Source: Andalucia godoyi (taxonomy: Eukaryota; Discoba; Jakobea; Jakobida; Andaluciidae). From it: DNA of 64,000 nt. Of this stretch, positions 17,800 to 28,333 are shown piece by piece. The stretch covers positions 124,001 to 188,000 of the forward strand of contig VRVR01000012.1 of assembly GCA_009859145.1 (NCBI GenBank). The letters run 5' to 3'. The first letter of the stretch is position 1. The number at the start of each line of letters is the position of its first letter. The position numbers and the translations under genes are program-made. Under the pieces are notes generated by a model. That model was not told where the DNA came from and made no database searches. It was given only the letters and a program-made list of their open reading frames with translations.

Positions 17800-20217
17800 T
17801 TATATGGTGTCTATGGGTTTGAAGTCAGAGACCAGCTTCACGAAAGACGGGTCCGATGTCATGAGCCGATACCGGGGGAATCCGTCGAGATCTCCCTCCA
17901 GACTCACTAGGAAATGCACCAAAAGAACCATGGCCTGAAAGACGTTGTCCTCGCCCGGAACAGTTCTCCAACCGCGATCCTTGGGCAGTACAAAGTCGAA
18001 ATACGGAGGATGCGAATGAAGCTTGCGAATCCAATACTGGTTCCGCACACGACTGTCGTCATCTTCTGGAACCGGCTCATCTGGCCTCAGGAAATGCTCT
18101 TCCTCCAGTAAATCGGGCTGACTTGATCGAGAAACAAAAATCGATAGATGGCGCAAGAAGACGTGCATGACAACTTCCGCGTCCGTGGGCAAATCCGATC
18201 CAGAAAAGTCACGGCCACTGAAAGAAGATCCAGAATTCCATTTGAAATTTCCAAAATCTTCCCACAGCTCTCGAATGCGTCCGAGAAGATATTCGCGCGA
18301 GTAGGGACGGCTTTCCTTTGGTTTCGATGAGCTCGAGGATGACTTGTTGGGTCGAAGACTCGTTTTTCCGAGAAGAGAAGAGAGCGCAACGGCTCCAGCA
18401 CGAACTATTGCGGAAGACGACGACGAAGACTTGTTCGACAACTCTGGCGGCATTCTGAAGTCCAAGTATCGCTCGAGTTCCGTCCTGTCTTTCTTGAAGC
18501 GGAGGACATCCTGCGGCAAGCAGTTAGGTGCTTGGTTCGGCAATCTGTTGACATCGCAGACGCGATTCGTCGCAAACTCATCCCACGCACTCGCGGACAT
18601 GACATGCTGCGTCGGCAGCAATGAAGGCTGTGTGATGGAGACTTTGAGTTTTGAAAGCAATGCATCGCAAGATTCCTGCAGCGCCACGATCCGACCAAGA
18701 ATGTCGTTTGATACATAATCACGCATTCGAGCAGTCCATTCATCGATCAGTGTTTCAATATGCAGTTCGCGAAAGCATTGGCGCGCGGCACGTTGAAGTT
18801 CGGAATCGGAAAGCGCGGCCATCAACTCTTTTCTTTTTGATGCTTGCAGGCGTGCATCATCAGGGGAAAGTGTGCGAATTTCATCCGAAACCTGCTGCGT
18901 CATTCCTCCAGCAGCACCAAACAATGAGTATTGCTGGGGCTGCTGATGTTGGTAAACTGAGAACGGAACTGGCGACACGCCAGGAACACCGTATAGAGGA
19001 TTTGCAACAGGGCTAGAAAACGGACTTGTGGCATTGTACGGAGATCCAGATGCCGGAATGTTCGTCGGGGCAGCAAATGACCCGTACCCCGGCGCAATCT
19101 GCGGCTCAGTTGGGGATCGACCCCTACCAGCCTGCACAAACGATGCATTTCCTCCATAACCATAGCCCGCCGCCGAAACACCACCACCAATGGGCGACGC
19201 AGAGTAACCAGGAGGTGATCCATAAGAATGAATGTTCTCGGTAGTAAAACTGTAAGCAGGTCTCTGAGGAGATGCAAAGGATGCCGCACCGAGAGACGTG
19301 GCCAAAGGCTCCATGGAAAATGAGGGCGACATATTCTGGTAAAGCCACTGTCCAGGCTGTCCATATCCAGGGCTGAAGGAAGACTGTGCGTGAAAACTGG
19401 ATTGTCCTCCGACAAAAGACGGCGACCCAGACAACGTTCCCGGCTGATGTACAAACGAATTCATGTACTGTGTGCGAGAATTCTGCTGATTGAGCATCCG
19501 ATCTTCTCGGTCAACAAACCGTAGCAGCTGCTCTGGATTCGTGATGGATTCATCGAGTGGGCTTCCTCGAGCAACAACAGCAGAGCCATTCGCGACAGGG
19601 CTTCGCAATCCCATCGGTAAATCGGAGGAAAAGGCATATCTTGTCTGCAATTGCGAGTATTTCGGAAGTGGGCTTGAGGTTTTTGAGACCGACCCTGTTT
19701 TGGCAGGCGATTGCGTCGCCACCATCACAACTCCCGGGGATGACGATGATGATTGAGATGACTGCGGAAATTGAGGAGAAGCTGTGTAGAATCCTGGAAT
19801 TCTGGAGCCGAGTAACGCACTTGGAACCTGTTTTTCCTTGCCGCCTTTCCAAAACGACGAGACCCACAACGCAGCCTTGTTCGCCATGCTTGGAAAGTGA
19901 AACGTCACAAGCGAAGGAAGAATGTCTCCTATGAAAATGAGCATTCCTGTAATTCCAACATACAAATGAAACAGGTAAAGCGTGTAGTATATTAGAAAAG
20001 CGAATCCCGGGATGATTTCTTCGTCTAGCCAATTAAAAACAGTTATGCACACCTTTGATCGGAAGAACCCGGCCAACAAAACAAACACCACTATTGACAC
20101 AGTGCACGACAACTTTGAAATTCGCGGTCTGCGAAACAGCTCCAGTCTCGACTGAACATGCTTTCGAAATTGCGGAGACTCACCTCCTGTTATCAGCTTT
20201 TTTCCAGGAGACGACAT
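17800..20217 (-). CDS. TMEM209: TMEM209 family (cytochrome b561 N-terminal domain) membrane protein
   Basis: 805 residues. Two hydrophobic stretches near the N-terminus (about 36-52 and 72-110) precede a long Ser/Gly/Tyr/Pro-rich disordered region (about 140-450) and a conserved C-terminal domain (about 465-805). That domain contains NSGSSFSGRDFSGSDLPTDA followed by EVVMHVFLRHLS, closely matching the human pattern RWNGGGDFKGRKW..DLPTDSAIIMHVFCTYLD, and the ending FxAMVLLVHFLVS matches the family FHTLLMFLYI. Human TMEM209 is a nuclear-envelope/nuclear-pore associated protein; a plant family carries the same domain. The protein is longer than the human one (about 560) because of the disordered insert. 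The ATG at 20217 is the only start before the first helix. Confidence 0.88.
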   Translation of the reverse strand: MSSPGKKLITGGESPQFRKHVQSRLELFRRPRISKLSCTVSIVVFVLLAGFFRSKVCITVFNWLDEEIIPGFAFLIYYTLYLFHLYVGITGMLIFIGDILPSLVTFHFPSMANKAALWVSSFWKGGKEKQVPSALLGSRIPGFYTASPQFPQSSQSSSSSPGVVMVATQSPAKTGSVSKTSSPLPKYSQLQTRYAFSSDLPMGLRSPVANGSAVVARGSPLDESITNPEQLLRFVDREDRMLNQQNSRTQYMNSFVHQPGTLSGSPSFVGGQSSFHAQSSFSPGYGQPGQWLYQNMSPSFSMEPLATSLGAASFASPQRPAYSFTTENIHSYGSPPGYSASPIGGGVSAAGYGYGGNASFVQAGRGRSPTEPQIAPGYGSFAAPTNIPASGSPYNATSPFSSPVANPLYGVPGVSPVPFSVYQHQQPQQYSLFGAAGGMTQQVSDEIRTLSPDDARLQASKRKELMAALSDSELQRAARQCFRELHIETLIDEWTARMRDYVSNDILGRIVALQESCDALLSKLKVSITQPSLLPTQHVMSASAWDEFATNRVCDVNRLPNQAPNCLPQDVLRFKKDRTELERYLDFRMPPELSNKSSSSSSAIVRAGAVALSSLLGKTSLRPNKSSSSSSKPKESRPYSREYLLGRIRELWEDFGNFKWNSGSSFSGRDFSGSDLPTDAEVVMHVFLRHLSIFVSRSSQPDLLEEEHFLRPDEPVPEDDDSRVRNQYWIRKLHSHPPYFDFVLPKDRGWRTVPGEDNVFQAMVLLVHFLVSLEGDLDGFPRYRLMTSDPSFVKLVSDFKPIDTI

Positions 20218-20338
20218 TGTTCATGTGCTCACCCTGCACCAACAATACAAAAACAGAAGGAACCGCAGCGCCACAGACTGGGAAAGAACAGCAGGAAATA
20301 AAAAAGAACAGATTTTTTTTGTTCTTCTAAAATATATA

Positions 20339-20376
<38 letters not shown>

Positions 20377-20695
20377 AAGATGTACGTGATTCACACTCAA
20401 ACTCCACAAAAACAAAAAGGAAGGAATAAGTAAACGAAAAAGTATGCTGATTTTGAGAGAGGAAAAGCGCGGGCGAAAAACAGCGTCGAACCTCTCGATT
20501 GTCGAACCCACAGCTTGTTGGCTAGGATGCAATGCGTATCGTGCAACTTCCTTGAGCGAGAGCATTCTTTTAATGACAGATCATCATCATACATAATATG
20601 GCAATTTCTTGCTGCTGTGTTTTTATTTTTATTTTTTTGATTATTCGATCTAACGGGGGATTTAGTTTCTGTGAGACGCGGGAAGAGGCAATTTT
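20218..20695. other. Divergent region of TMEM209 and RPC7
   Basis: Shared upstream region. It holds a TG microsatellite at 20342-20370. No further gene or RNA is recognised; GTTCGA-like strings at 20486-20512 do not fold as a tRNA. Confidence 0.5.
20342..20370. repeat. (TG)n microsatellite
   Basis: Uninterrupted dinucleotide run of about 29 bases upstream of TMEM209 and RPC7. Confidence 0.95.
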
Positions 20696-21228
20696 ATGTA
20701 CGGAGGCAGAGGAAGAGGACGTGGTAGAGGCGTCCCAGGTTTCTCTGGATATTCTGCACTCGCAGGAGCCAATTTGCCTTCTGGAAAGAATCCGCCTCCC
20801 TTGTATCCGGTATGTCATCATCCCTATCCCATCCTGTTCCCCATGCCCCGTCCGCTCTTCAATGTGTTTGAATTCTAATTGGGTGTTTGCTTACCGCCGC
20901 TGTTGTTTGTGTGTTGTGGGGGGCTTTACTCAGGAACGGGAACTGTCTGCACCATCTGCAATTTCTGAACGAGAAGTCGCAATGCTTGAAAAATACAGAG
21001 AATGGCTCGACACATTCCGATCTTCACCGTTTTCGTTTGTCACGCCTTCACATAGTATGTCGCATTTTATTCGTTGGTTATTGATCCGTTCGTTTGTTAA
21101 GAGACTGTTGTTTGTTTGTTTAGCATTGTTGCCATGGTTAATTTTATCTAACACGATTCTGCGGCCAATGCTTTGTTGCTATTGTTGTTCGTTTGTTTTG
21201 CGTTCTTTTTCTTTTCTTGGATTTCAAC

Positions 21229-21266
<38 letters not shown>

Positions 21267-21610
21267 GCAGAAAGAGTGTGCTGCAAGTTGTTACACTGTC
21301 CGATGAGTATTTTCCAAAGGAGATTGTCGATGGGTCGATGGGTCGACGGCCGCGTGAGGGAGGTGGTGGTCGGAAACCGTCAAAGCGGAAGGCGGTTGTC
21401 AGCGGTCCTGTGGAGAGCGGGGCAGAGGGAGAAGAGGAGGAGAAGACCAAAAAGCGAGAAGACGAGGATGCTGATGTGGATGCTGAACCTCTTGCAGCGG
21501 ATGACGATGAAGACTTGGATGATGAGTACATGGAGAACTTCCAGGATGACGAAGACGGCGATAATGACTCTCTAGCAGAAGGCGAGGATGAAGGCGAAGC
21601 AACGTTCTAG
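20696..21610 (+). CDS. POLR3G: RNA polymerase III subunit RPC7 (Rpc31/POLR3G), three exons
   Basis: Spliced as 20696-20809, 20934-21054 and 21267-21610, giving 192 residues (human about 223). Introns are 20810-20933 (GTATGTCA...CTCAG) and 21055-21266 (GTATGTCG...TGTAG); both junctions keep frame. The N-terminus has the glycine-arginine motif MYGGRGRGRGRG and then KNPPPLYP, equivalent to the human GRGRAA...KPPPLFP. The middle helix EREVAMLEKYREWLDTF is followed by a short conserved segment ending SDEYFPKEIVD. The C-terminus is the typical acidic tail, with EYMENFQDDEDGDNDS ending EGEATF (human ends DDNMDEATY). RPC7 belongs to the initiation subcomplex of Pol III that makes tRNA and 5S RNA. The second intron ends in a TG microsatellite instead of a normal pyrimidine tract. 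A poly(A) signal lies at 21703. Confidence 0.88.
21235..21264 (+). repeat. (TG)n tract forming an intron 3' end
   Basis: About 30 bases of TG repeat run directly into the TAG acceptor of RPC7 intron 2. Confidence 0.9.
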
Positions 21611-21702
21611 TGGAACAGAGAGAAGAAGGAAGGGAGATATGATGAATGACTGTGAATTGTTTTGTTTGTTTGTACAGATCGATAGCGGGCTCTGATTTGC
21701 AG

Positions 21703-21708
21703 AATAAA
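21703..21708 (+). terminator. AATAAA poly(A) signal of RPC7
   Basis: Hexamer 93 bases after the RPC7 stop, followed by A/T-only sequence. Confidence 0.5.
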
Positions 21709-21836
21709 ATTTAAAATTAAATAATATTTTATATGATATTTAAATTTAAAATAACAAGAGGGCTTCATTTAGATTTTGAAAAACATGCAGGGAAGAAGAA
21801 CAAGAATATAAGGACACATTTTCGCTCGACAACTTT

Positions 21837-24050
21837 TTATAACTGAAACAGATCGTCGCTTGTCTTTTCCATCTTTTGCTGCTGTTTAGAATCAACCGTG
21901 CGAACATTCCCCTGCTGCTGCTGCTGCAACAATCTGGCGTTGAGAAAGCTGTCAAAATCATCGTCGGCAGGCATCGCAGACGCACCAGTCGATGACGACG
22001 CCGGTGCACGCGCCAGTGCTGGAGCTGGTGCAGTGTTGGAAGAGGACGAAGCTCCGCTTCCTCTGCGAGCGAGAACTTCAAATTCATCTTCAAAGTCCGC
22101 TGGCAACGGCGCCGGTGCTCGAGGAGCAGGAGACGGTATCGAGGGAGAGGAAGAGGCTGGACCAGCGGAGCCGGAGTGTTGTGGCCGGGATTGGCTTCGA
22201 CGAGCAATCTGCCCAAACATGTCCTCACCATCATCGTCACCCACAGTTCCACCATTACTGTTGTTTGCTGCGCGACCGCCCGTCGAAATCGAGTGCGACG
22301 GCGACGCAGACGAAGCAGCGGCAGCAGCAGTAGCGAAACCGGCAGCCGGTGCTGTTGATTCTGCGAGCGTCATAGAATCGAGGAGCTGTGATGGGGTCAT
22401 GTCGGCTCGGTTCGCTGTAGATGCAGAAGTCCGCGAGGAGGAGGAGGATGATGTCGGTCCGGCAGCGGCGGGAGCATCGTTGAAGTCCAAAAGAACAGTG
22501 CCGGGCGTGGCGGCGTTGCCCACAAATCCAGTTGCACTTGCCGCTGTGTTCGCAGATCCGTTCGAGGATCGAGGAGGCGATCCGTGGCTGGGAGCAGAAG
22601 CTGGTACAGAAGCCGGTTCGCCAGCACGAGCAGCAACGTCGCCCGACATGCGCTCATACTTGTCCAATGCTCGGTTCACTTCATCGTTGCAAACAAGGAT
22701 TTCGGCCAGGGTTGCATCATCGGACACGGTCTCCAGCAGCGAAATCATACGCGGTTGCATCGCACGAACATTCCTCACAAGTTCCTGCACAAGCTCGTTG
22801 GATCGAACATCGTCCCCGGGCTCCACAGCCTGTAGAACATCGATCAGCACACCAGCGTTTTCCGAGACCATGCTCAGATCCTTTTTCAACTTCGCTGCCG
22901 CCACTTGTGGGTCTTGGGTACGCTGCATAGGCGGCTGCGCACCATATCCTGCTGCGGAGTATGGCTGTTGTGGTTGCGGCTGCGGCTGCGCGTGAGTCTG
23001 TGGGTGCACTGGATGCTGCTGCCCAGTCACCACGGCTCTTCCGTACGCATCAAACAATACACCCGGTGGCTGCTGCGGCTGTGCACCGCCATAGCTTGCG
23101 TGTTGTGCAGGATACGACGCAGCAGACGAAGATGATAACCGAGGATTGGAAACTGCCACACTTCGGACTTCAAAGAGATCTTGCGAATTCACAGGCGGAA
23201 ATCCAAATCCAAGATCTCGCACAGCCTTGTAGGTATCGCAGAAACCTGGATACTGCAGCTTCAGCGGTTCAAAACATTCATTCCACTGCACAATCAGGAA
23301 CAGAATTTTGTCCTGGACATCAGAAATTACACCTTTTTTCCGTTCTTTTTGCAACACACTCACCAAATCCTTTTGAAAATCCTTGCTTCCAACCTCTACG
23401 TAAACCGCAGGTCCGCAATTCTTCATCACCGTTTCCAGCAGCTTTTTTTTTCCAATTCCAACAAAAATCAAAACCAAGAAAAGAAAAGAAAAGAAGGGGG
23501 AAGGAGGAAAAGAGGAAAAAAGGAAGACACACAAAAGACAGAGACAGAGAGAAGCCCAGCCAAGTAAGAGGAATAAGTGCTTGATATTCATACACGCCAA
23601 AAGACCTGTTTCTGGAAGATGCAGAGGAGCAAGGGCAAGCATACCGTGAGTGCCAGCAACTGGACTTGCTGATTCTTGTGCGTCAGTCGCTTACGGATGT
23701 TCTTCATGAAATCCTTTCTATTTGGAGCCAGCCATCCAAGAAGATAACATCATGAGTATGCATGTGTTTGTATAAAATATATAAACATATATAAACATAT
23801 ATGCATGTATGTATATGCGTATGTGTGTATGTATATGTGGGTGGGTGTAGGTGCTGGTGCAGGTGCAGGTGTCAAGAGAGTGGGGGGAATAAATAAAAAA
23901 GAGCCAGAAAATGGGGGGAAACGGAGAAGGTGCATACGCAAGATCGGGATTGTTGTTGACAACGTCGCATATCTGCAGATTCAAAGGCCAGTCTGGCTCG
24001 ATAAGAAGCTCGGAAGTTGCTTTTTCCACTGCAGAGGCAACCGTTGTCAT
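21837..24050 (-). CDS. TOM1: VHS-GAT domain trafficking adaptor (TOM1/TOL-like), three exons
   Basis: Spliced as 24050-23938, 23717-23645 and 23441-21837, giving 596 residues. The introns 23937-23718 (GTATGCAC...AATAG) and 23644-23442 (GTATGCTT...AAAAG) split the VHS domain. Exon 1 gives VEKATSELLIEPDWPLNLQI, exon 2 KRLTHKNQQVQLLALT, and exon 3 opens with LLETVMKNCG, together a textbook VHS domain (about 5-145). A GAT helical bundle (about 240-330) and an Ala/Ser/Pro-rich tail with acidic DDDFDSFL-type clathrin-box-like motifs follow. Such proteins bind ubiquitinated cargo and clathrin on endosomes, an ancestral ESCRT-0. Unspliced, exon 3 would start with a false hydrophobic leader. The second acceptor follows an A-run, which is unusual, but phase and motif fix it. 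GGA is excluded by the absence of a gamma-adaptin ear. Confidence 0.88.
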
Positions 24051-24407
24051 GAGAGAGAGTGTGTGTGTGTGTGCGTGTGTGTGTGTGTGTGTGTATCTGC
24101 GGGGTGAGAACGAGTGCGAAAGAGAGTGAGAGAATGACAGTCAGAAAGAAAACGAAGAGACGGAGGCTGAAACAGAGCAAATGCTGAGTTGCCAGCTGGC
24201 ACTCCGATTCTGTCCTAAAAGGCAAAAATAAGGGCTTCCAAATGAAAATCCCATCATTATGGAAAGTTGAAGCTCTTCTTGAACAAAAAGACTTGGGCAG
24301 GGTTATTACAACAGGCGGGAATTCCGTTGTTTTTGTTTTCGGACTTGGTGCTGTTTTACTGGCTTTTCAGTTTGTTTTGTTTTGTCATTTCTTATATCGG
24401 AAGGCTT
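24051..24407. other. Spacer with GT microsatellite
   Basis: Lies upstream of the VHS-GAT gene and downstream of PSMA5. It holds (GT)n at 24059-24094 and an adjacent GAGA run. No gene is supported. Confidence 0.5.
24059..24094. repeat. (GT)n microsatellite
   Basis: Dinucleotide run with one GC interruption, directly upstream of the VHS-GAT start codon. Confidence 0.95.
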
Positions 24408-25238
24408 TTAGGCCACAGTGGTGACTGTACTGGCACTAGGATTGGTGGATGAGGTTCCTGCAGCCGGTGTTTCCTGCGCACTGATTCTTGCCAACACGGC
24501 CTCGATTTGGTGCTTGCCGAACCTGACAAACATCCCGGACTGTGCGCTGACGGATCCGACCTCGCAGTTTTCGGCGTCTAGCTTTTCTTCCATGACCTGT
24601 TTGAGAATCCCGAGAGCAAGAGTCTCTGCTTCTTCCAGCGTCATGCTTTTGTGGTACTGGTCCTGCAGCGCGGTCTGTGCAGCCTCCGCAGCACCGCCGA
24701 TTGCCTTTGCATCATACTTGATGTAGGTGCCCGAAGGATCCGCGTGGAAAAGCTGTGGGCCGTTATGTGCATCCCATCCAGCAACGAGCAATGCCACTCC
24801 AAAAGGACGACTCATCACAGAGTCTCCACCGCCATCTCCATCGTCATCATCGTCATCTTCATTCTCGCCAAACTTGAGCGCCAGATCGCAGATCGACTGT
24901 GTGGTCGTCTCGACACGCATAGGCTCGTCATAGGTAAACCGGTGGTACTGCGTCTGCACTCGCGCATGGTCCAGAATCGTGATTGCATCTGCCGTCAGTC
25001 CAGATACCGCGCAGCCAATATGAGAGTCGATCTCGGAGATCTTCTCAATCGACGACGGTTCCAAAAGAGTCGACGTAATGCGCTTCTCGCACGCTAGAAC
25101 AACACCACCCGATGTGCAAATGCCAATCGCCGTCGACCCTAGCTTGATGGCCTCAATTGCATACTCGACCTGGAAAAGACGGCCCTCGGGCGAAAACGTG
25201 TTTACTCCACGATCGTATTCATTACGAGTCAGAAACAT
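24408..25238 (-). CDS. PSMA5: 20S proteasome subunit alpha type 5
   Basis: 276 residues (human 241). The N-terminal alpha-ring signature is almost identical to the human protein: [20 protein letters not shown], then [12 protein letters not shown]. Further conserved blocks are [39 protein letters not shown] and [11 protein letters not shown]. The subunit is a structural, non-catalytic part of the outer ring of the 20S core and contributes a pocket for proteasome activators. Two expansions explain the extra length. One is an acidic loop of about six Asp plus Gly-rich residues (about 126-138), placed exactly where the human acidic loop EEDADPGA sits. The other is a Thr/Ser/Ala-rich C-terminal tail of about 22 residues. 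The ATG at 25238 is conserved. Confidence 0.98.
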   Translation of the reverse strand: MFLTRNEYDRGVNTFSPEGRLFQVEYAIEAIKLGSTAIGICTSGGVVLACEKRITSTLLEPSSIEKISEIDSHIGCAVSGLTADAITILDHARVQTQYHRFTYDEPMRVETTTQSICDLALKFGENEDDDDDDGDGGGDSVMSRPFGVALLVAGWDAHNGPQLFHADPSGTYIKYDAKAIGGAAEAAQTALQDQYHKSMTLEEAETLALGILKQVMEEKLDAENCEVGSVSAQSGMFVRFGKHQIEAVLARISAQETPAAGTSSTNPSASTVTTVA

Positions 25239-25845
25239 TGCGAGCGCGTACTATGTGTTAAAAGAAAGGGAAAAGAACAGATTGCGACCACGAGTGTATG
25301 CGCTGTCTTCTGGAGGGATGAATGAGTGAACAACGGGAGATTGAATGCTGAATCGCACACAGCACAGAAACTTAGGGTAATAATAATAACAACAACAACA
25401 ACAACAATTATAATAATAATAATATTATTATTATTATTAATAGTATAAAATAATAATGAATAATCGTGCTGATAACAACAAACAAATGATAACAATATTT
25501 TTTTTATTTAATTAAAAAAACTACAGATTAAAGTGTTTGGGTAGAGAAATGAAAGTCTTTTTTGACTTGACTTGAACAATGCGCTCCAAGGGGAAAAAGA
25601 GCCACCACAATCATCAATTGATGCTAACCAGGCACGCAACCGTCCGATTTTTTTCTTCTTCGTGGTTTTTTCGTTCTGCGTTTGAAAGGCTGATTTTTTC
25701 AGTTGGATTTGCGCATTGTTTTTATCATTATTATTTTTTTTAATTTTTTTTTAATTTTTTATTATTATTATTTTTTTTGAATTTTGGTTTGTGGACATAG
25801 GGGAACTGTAATTTTTTTGTTGTTGTTTTTTTTACCAGAGTGAGA
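25239..25845. other. Divergent region of PSMA5 and RIB43A
   Basis: AT-rich, with AAC and ATA/ATT triplet runs at 25388-25440 and T-runs at 25730-25830. A TTTACCAG just before the RIB43A start resembles a splice acceptor; a GTATG at 25293 could be its donor but is far away. No gene is seen. Confidence 0.5.
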
Positions 25846-26991
25846 ATGTCGTTGCTGTCACTTGGAGCTGCTCAGGACGAGCGCGAGCGCCGGGCGATAG
25901 AGAGTCGTCGAGCGCGAGATGAGGCTCGTCGGCAGAGGTTTTTGGCGGATCCAAAGGTTCGTCAGATGGGAGTGGATGCCGGTGCGCTCCAACAGCAGGT
26001 TTCTGAGAAGGAAGCGCGGATTGCAGCTGAGAAGCGCGAAGAAGAGGCTTATGCACAGTACATGGCTCTTGTGGCGCATCAGGCGAATGCGATTGATGCG
26101 CAGGTTCGCAGAGAACGGAAAGTGCTGGATGCTGAGCTTGCACAGACGTGGAAGACGCAGACCGTGGACAGTCGCCGGGAGTTTGATTTGTATGATCCGC
26201 AGGCAAAACAGCGCGATTTGCCAGCTCGTGTGTCTGATGACGATGTTCGTTGTGGGCCTTCGTCGCTCCAAAAGTTTGCCGGAGAAGACCTTGTGCAGAA
26301 GGAGAGGTTGCGAGTGCAGAGAGAGCAACTTTCCCGATGGTGTTCCACGCTTGCTTCACAGCGGCAGGAGGCATTGGAGAAGGAGAAGGCAGACAATGCA
26401 GCGTATGATGCATATGTTGCAGAAATGGCCAGGACGAGCAGTCAGATTGAACACGCCGTGTTCTCGGAAAAGAGAAGAGTTGCGGCAGAGGTTGCGGCCG
26501 ACAACAGACGTCTTGCGATGCTCAAGAAGGAGCGGGAGTCGCAGGAGCGTGCAGAAAATGAAGCGGCAGCAGAAGACGAGATTGCTCGGGTGCTTGCGGA
26601 TCCGTATTTGAATGAAGAAATGGGAACCACAACGAGCGCTGCATCGCCGAACAGGTTCAGACCGGATCATTTCAAGCACTTGCGCCCGGACCAGTATGCC
26701 GAGATTGAGGAGATGAGGAAGCGACAGATTGCGGAAAAGGAGGAGAAGGCGCGCATCGAGAAGGAACAGGAGCGCCAGTATGGCGAGTATATGAACCAAG
26801 TCAACCGATCCGCTCTCATCTGCGAACGAGAAGTCGCTCGGCAAAAGGCACAGGCTGCCAAGGAAACGAGAGAGGAACAAATGAGACAGGCAGAGGAAAA
26901 GAGAAGCCGGTACGATCGACTCTTCAATGAAACGTACGTCAATCGCGTCGACGAGTCTTTCTTTTCTCAGTTTGGTTCCACTGCTCGGTAA
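25846..26991 (+). CDS. RIBC2: RIB43A-like axonemal microtubule inner protein
   Basis: 381 residues, the usual RIB43A length. The protein is nearly all helical and rich in Glu/Arg/Lys/Ala, as expected for a long coiled-coil. Family markers include the N-terminal segment RRAIESRRARDEARRQR, followed by the conserved MGVDAGALQQQV (family: IGVDxxALxxQV), and the C-terminal RYDRLFNETYVNRVDESFFS. RIB43A proteins line the inside of doublet-microtubule protofilament ribbons and stabilise cilia and flagella, so this gene implies a flagellated life stage. The first ATG, at 25846, is used. A poly(A) signal lies at 27233. Orthology to RIBC1 versus RIBC2 cannot be decided here. Confidence 0.9.
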   Translation: MSLLSLGAAQDERERRAIESRRARDEARRQRFLADPKVRQMGVDAGALQQQVSEKEARIAAEKREEEAYAQYMALVAHQANAIDAQVRRERKVLDAELAQTWKTQTVDSRREFDLYDPQAKQRDLPARVSDDDVRCGPSSLQKFAGEDLVQKERLRVQREQLSRWCSTLASQRQEALEKEKADNAAYDAYVAEMARTSSQIEHAVFSEKRRVAAEVAADNRRLAMLKKERESQERAENEAAAEDEIARVLADPYLNEEMGTTTSAASPNRFRPDHFKHLRPDQYAEIEEMRKRQIAEKEEKARIEKEQERQYGEYMNQVNRSALICEREVARQKAQAAKETREEQMRQAEEKRSRYDRLFNETYVNRVDESFFSQFGSTAR

Positions 26992-27095
26992 CCGCCGCCC
27001 TTTTCCGTCTCTTCTCCTTCCACTCCAATCTGGTTTGTAGATAGCCTTCTTCCTTTTCTCCTTCTTTCTCGCTTCTTTTGTGTTGATTTCTTCTT

Positions 27096-27140
27096 CGTTG
27101 TTGTTGTTGTTGTTGTTGTTGTTGCTGCTGCTGCTGCTGC
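27096..27140. repeat. TTG/CTG triplet repeat
   Basis: About nine TTG units passing into five CTG units in the RIB43A 3' flank. Confidence 0.9.
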
Positions 27141-27232
27141 TTTTCGTCGTGTTGGCCACTGCTGTGCTCGCCGACTCGTGCGCATCTTGGCAACTCTCTT
27201 TTTGTTTTTGTTTTAGTTTTAGTTAAGAAGGA

Positions 27233-27238
27233 AATAAA
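27233..27238 (+). terminator. AATAAA poly(A) signal of RIB43A gene
   Basis: Hexamer 242 bases after the RIB43A stop codon, the first one on the strand. Confidence 0.4.
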
Positions 27239-27580
27239 GACTGTGTTCAATTCCGAATGATTCGTGGTACTACTGCTGTGTGTGCATACAGCGGTTCCCT
27301 CGCTCTCTGCACGGCGACTTCGCAGTTGACAATTGGCACACTGCAAACGGGTAGAGCAGGAAGCTGCTGTATCCGATCGGACGCACGATGGCCAGAAAGG
27401 AAAACAAGCATCTCGAAGCTCGAAGGATCCGAAAGAGCCGCGTACATGGGCGGCAGTTTTGGACGGTAGTGAACAACACCGACACTATATATATATATAT
27501 ATATTAATATTAAAAATTGAAGAAGAAGAAAAGGCTAGTGGAAAAAACAAGTCTGAAAAACCAAAAGAAAACAGCAAAGA

Positions 27581-28333
27581 ATGAAAGCTCTGGTATATGG
27601 ATCCACGGGTGCGGTGGGATCTCGTTTACTGCGAGTTCTGTGTGCCCACGTACCGTCCGACTACTCGCAAGTGCACGCAGTAGTGCGGCGTCCCACCCTT
27701 GCAACGCTTTCGGATCTGTCGACGAGTGTGGCGGACGGAACGCTAACCGAGTCCATTGTAAGTGACTTTTCTTCCGTGGAAGCGCTGACGAGCGCCGTGA
27801 ATGCGGTTTCTCCGGACGTAGTCTTCTGCTGTCTGGGCTCCACCATCCGGAAAGCAGGTTCCAAGGAAGAGTTTGTGAAGCAGGATCACGACGCGATCGT
27901 GAACGCTGCAAAAGCATCGAAAGCCTGTCCATCTGTCAAGCAATTTTCTCTTATTTCTTCCTCGGGTGCAGATGCGGCATCGTCGTTTTTCTATCTGAAA
28001 ATCAAGGGCCAAATCGAAAAGGCCGTCTCGGAATTGGCGTTTGGACAGACTGACATCTTTCGGCCGGGTATGATCACAAAGGCAAATCGAACCGAACGGC
28101 GAACCGCGGAGAAGTTCACAGAACACGTGATGCTGCCCCTTACAAGCTGGATGCTCCGTGGGCCATTTGGCAAGTACGCTCCGAATACCGCGGAAAACAT
28201 CGCGGTTGCACTGCACGCTCGTGCTGTTCAGGTTCACGCAGCACAATCAGAACAAGAACAAAAGGGAGCAGCGATCGATATCTTTCTGGCCAATCAAATC
28301 AACGAGATTGCAAAGAAATACAAGTCGACATAG
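27581..28333 (+). CDS. HTATIP2: HTATIP2/TIP30-like NAD(P)-binding oxidoreductase
   Basis: 250 residues, close to human HTATIP2 (242). This is an atypical short-chain dehydrogenase fold. The dinucleotide-binding GSTGAVGSRL is at 8-17. The active-site-like region reads SLISSSGADAASSFFYLKIK followed by GQIEKAV, where YxxxK is conserved and matches the human YLQVKGEVE. IFRPGMI matches the family block VFRPGVL. Human HTATIP2 inhibits importin-beta-mediated import and binds NADPH; bacterial and yeast relatives (Fmp52) are also known, Fmp52 being a mitochondrial outer-membrane protein. The protein lacks an obvious targeting signal. The function in this organism is unknown; the fold assignment is strong. 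An (AT)n run 77 bases upstream might contribute to the promoter. Confidence 0.88.
   Translation: MKALVYGSTGAVGSRLLRVLCAHVPSDYSQVHAVVRRPTLATLSDLSTSVADGTLTESIVSDFSSVEALTSAVNAVSPDVVFCCLGSTIRKAGSKEEFVKQDHDAIVNAAKASKACPSVKQFSLISSSGADAASSFFYLKIKGQIEKAVSELAFGQTDIFRPGMITKANRTERRTAEKFTEHVMLPLTSWMLRGPFGKYAPNTAENIAVALHARAVQVHAAQSEQEQKGAAIDIFLANQINEIAKKYKST

Larger units (their letters stand above)
26992..27580. other. Spacer with TTG/CTG and AT repeats
   Basis: 3' flank of RIB43A containing a TTG-to-CTG triplet run at 27096-27140, AATAAA at 27233, and an (AT)n run at 27485-27504 shortly before the HTATIP2-like start. No gene is supported. Confidence 0.5.

Noticed and set aside
21837-23642. Hydrophobic N-terminus in the unspliced VHS-GAT frame, looking like a signal anchor.
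   Set aside because: It is intron 2 translation; upstream exons supply the true VHS N-terminus.
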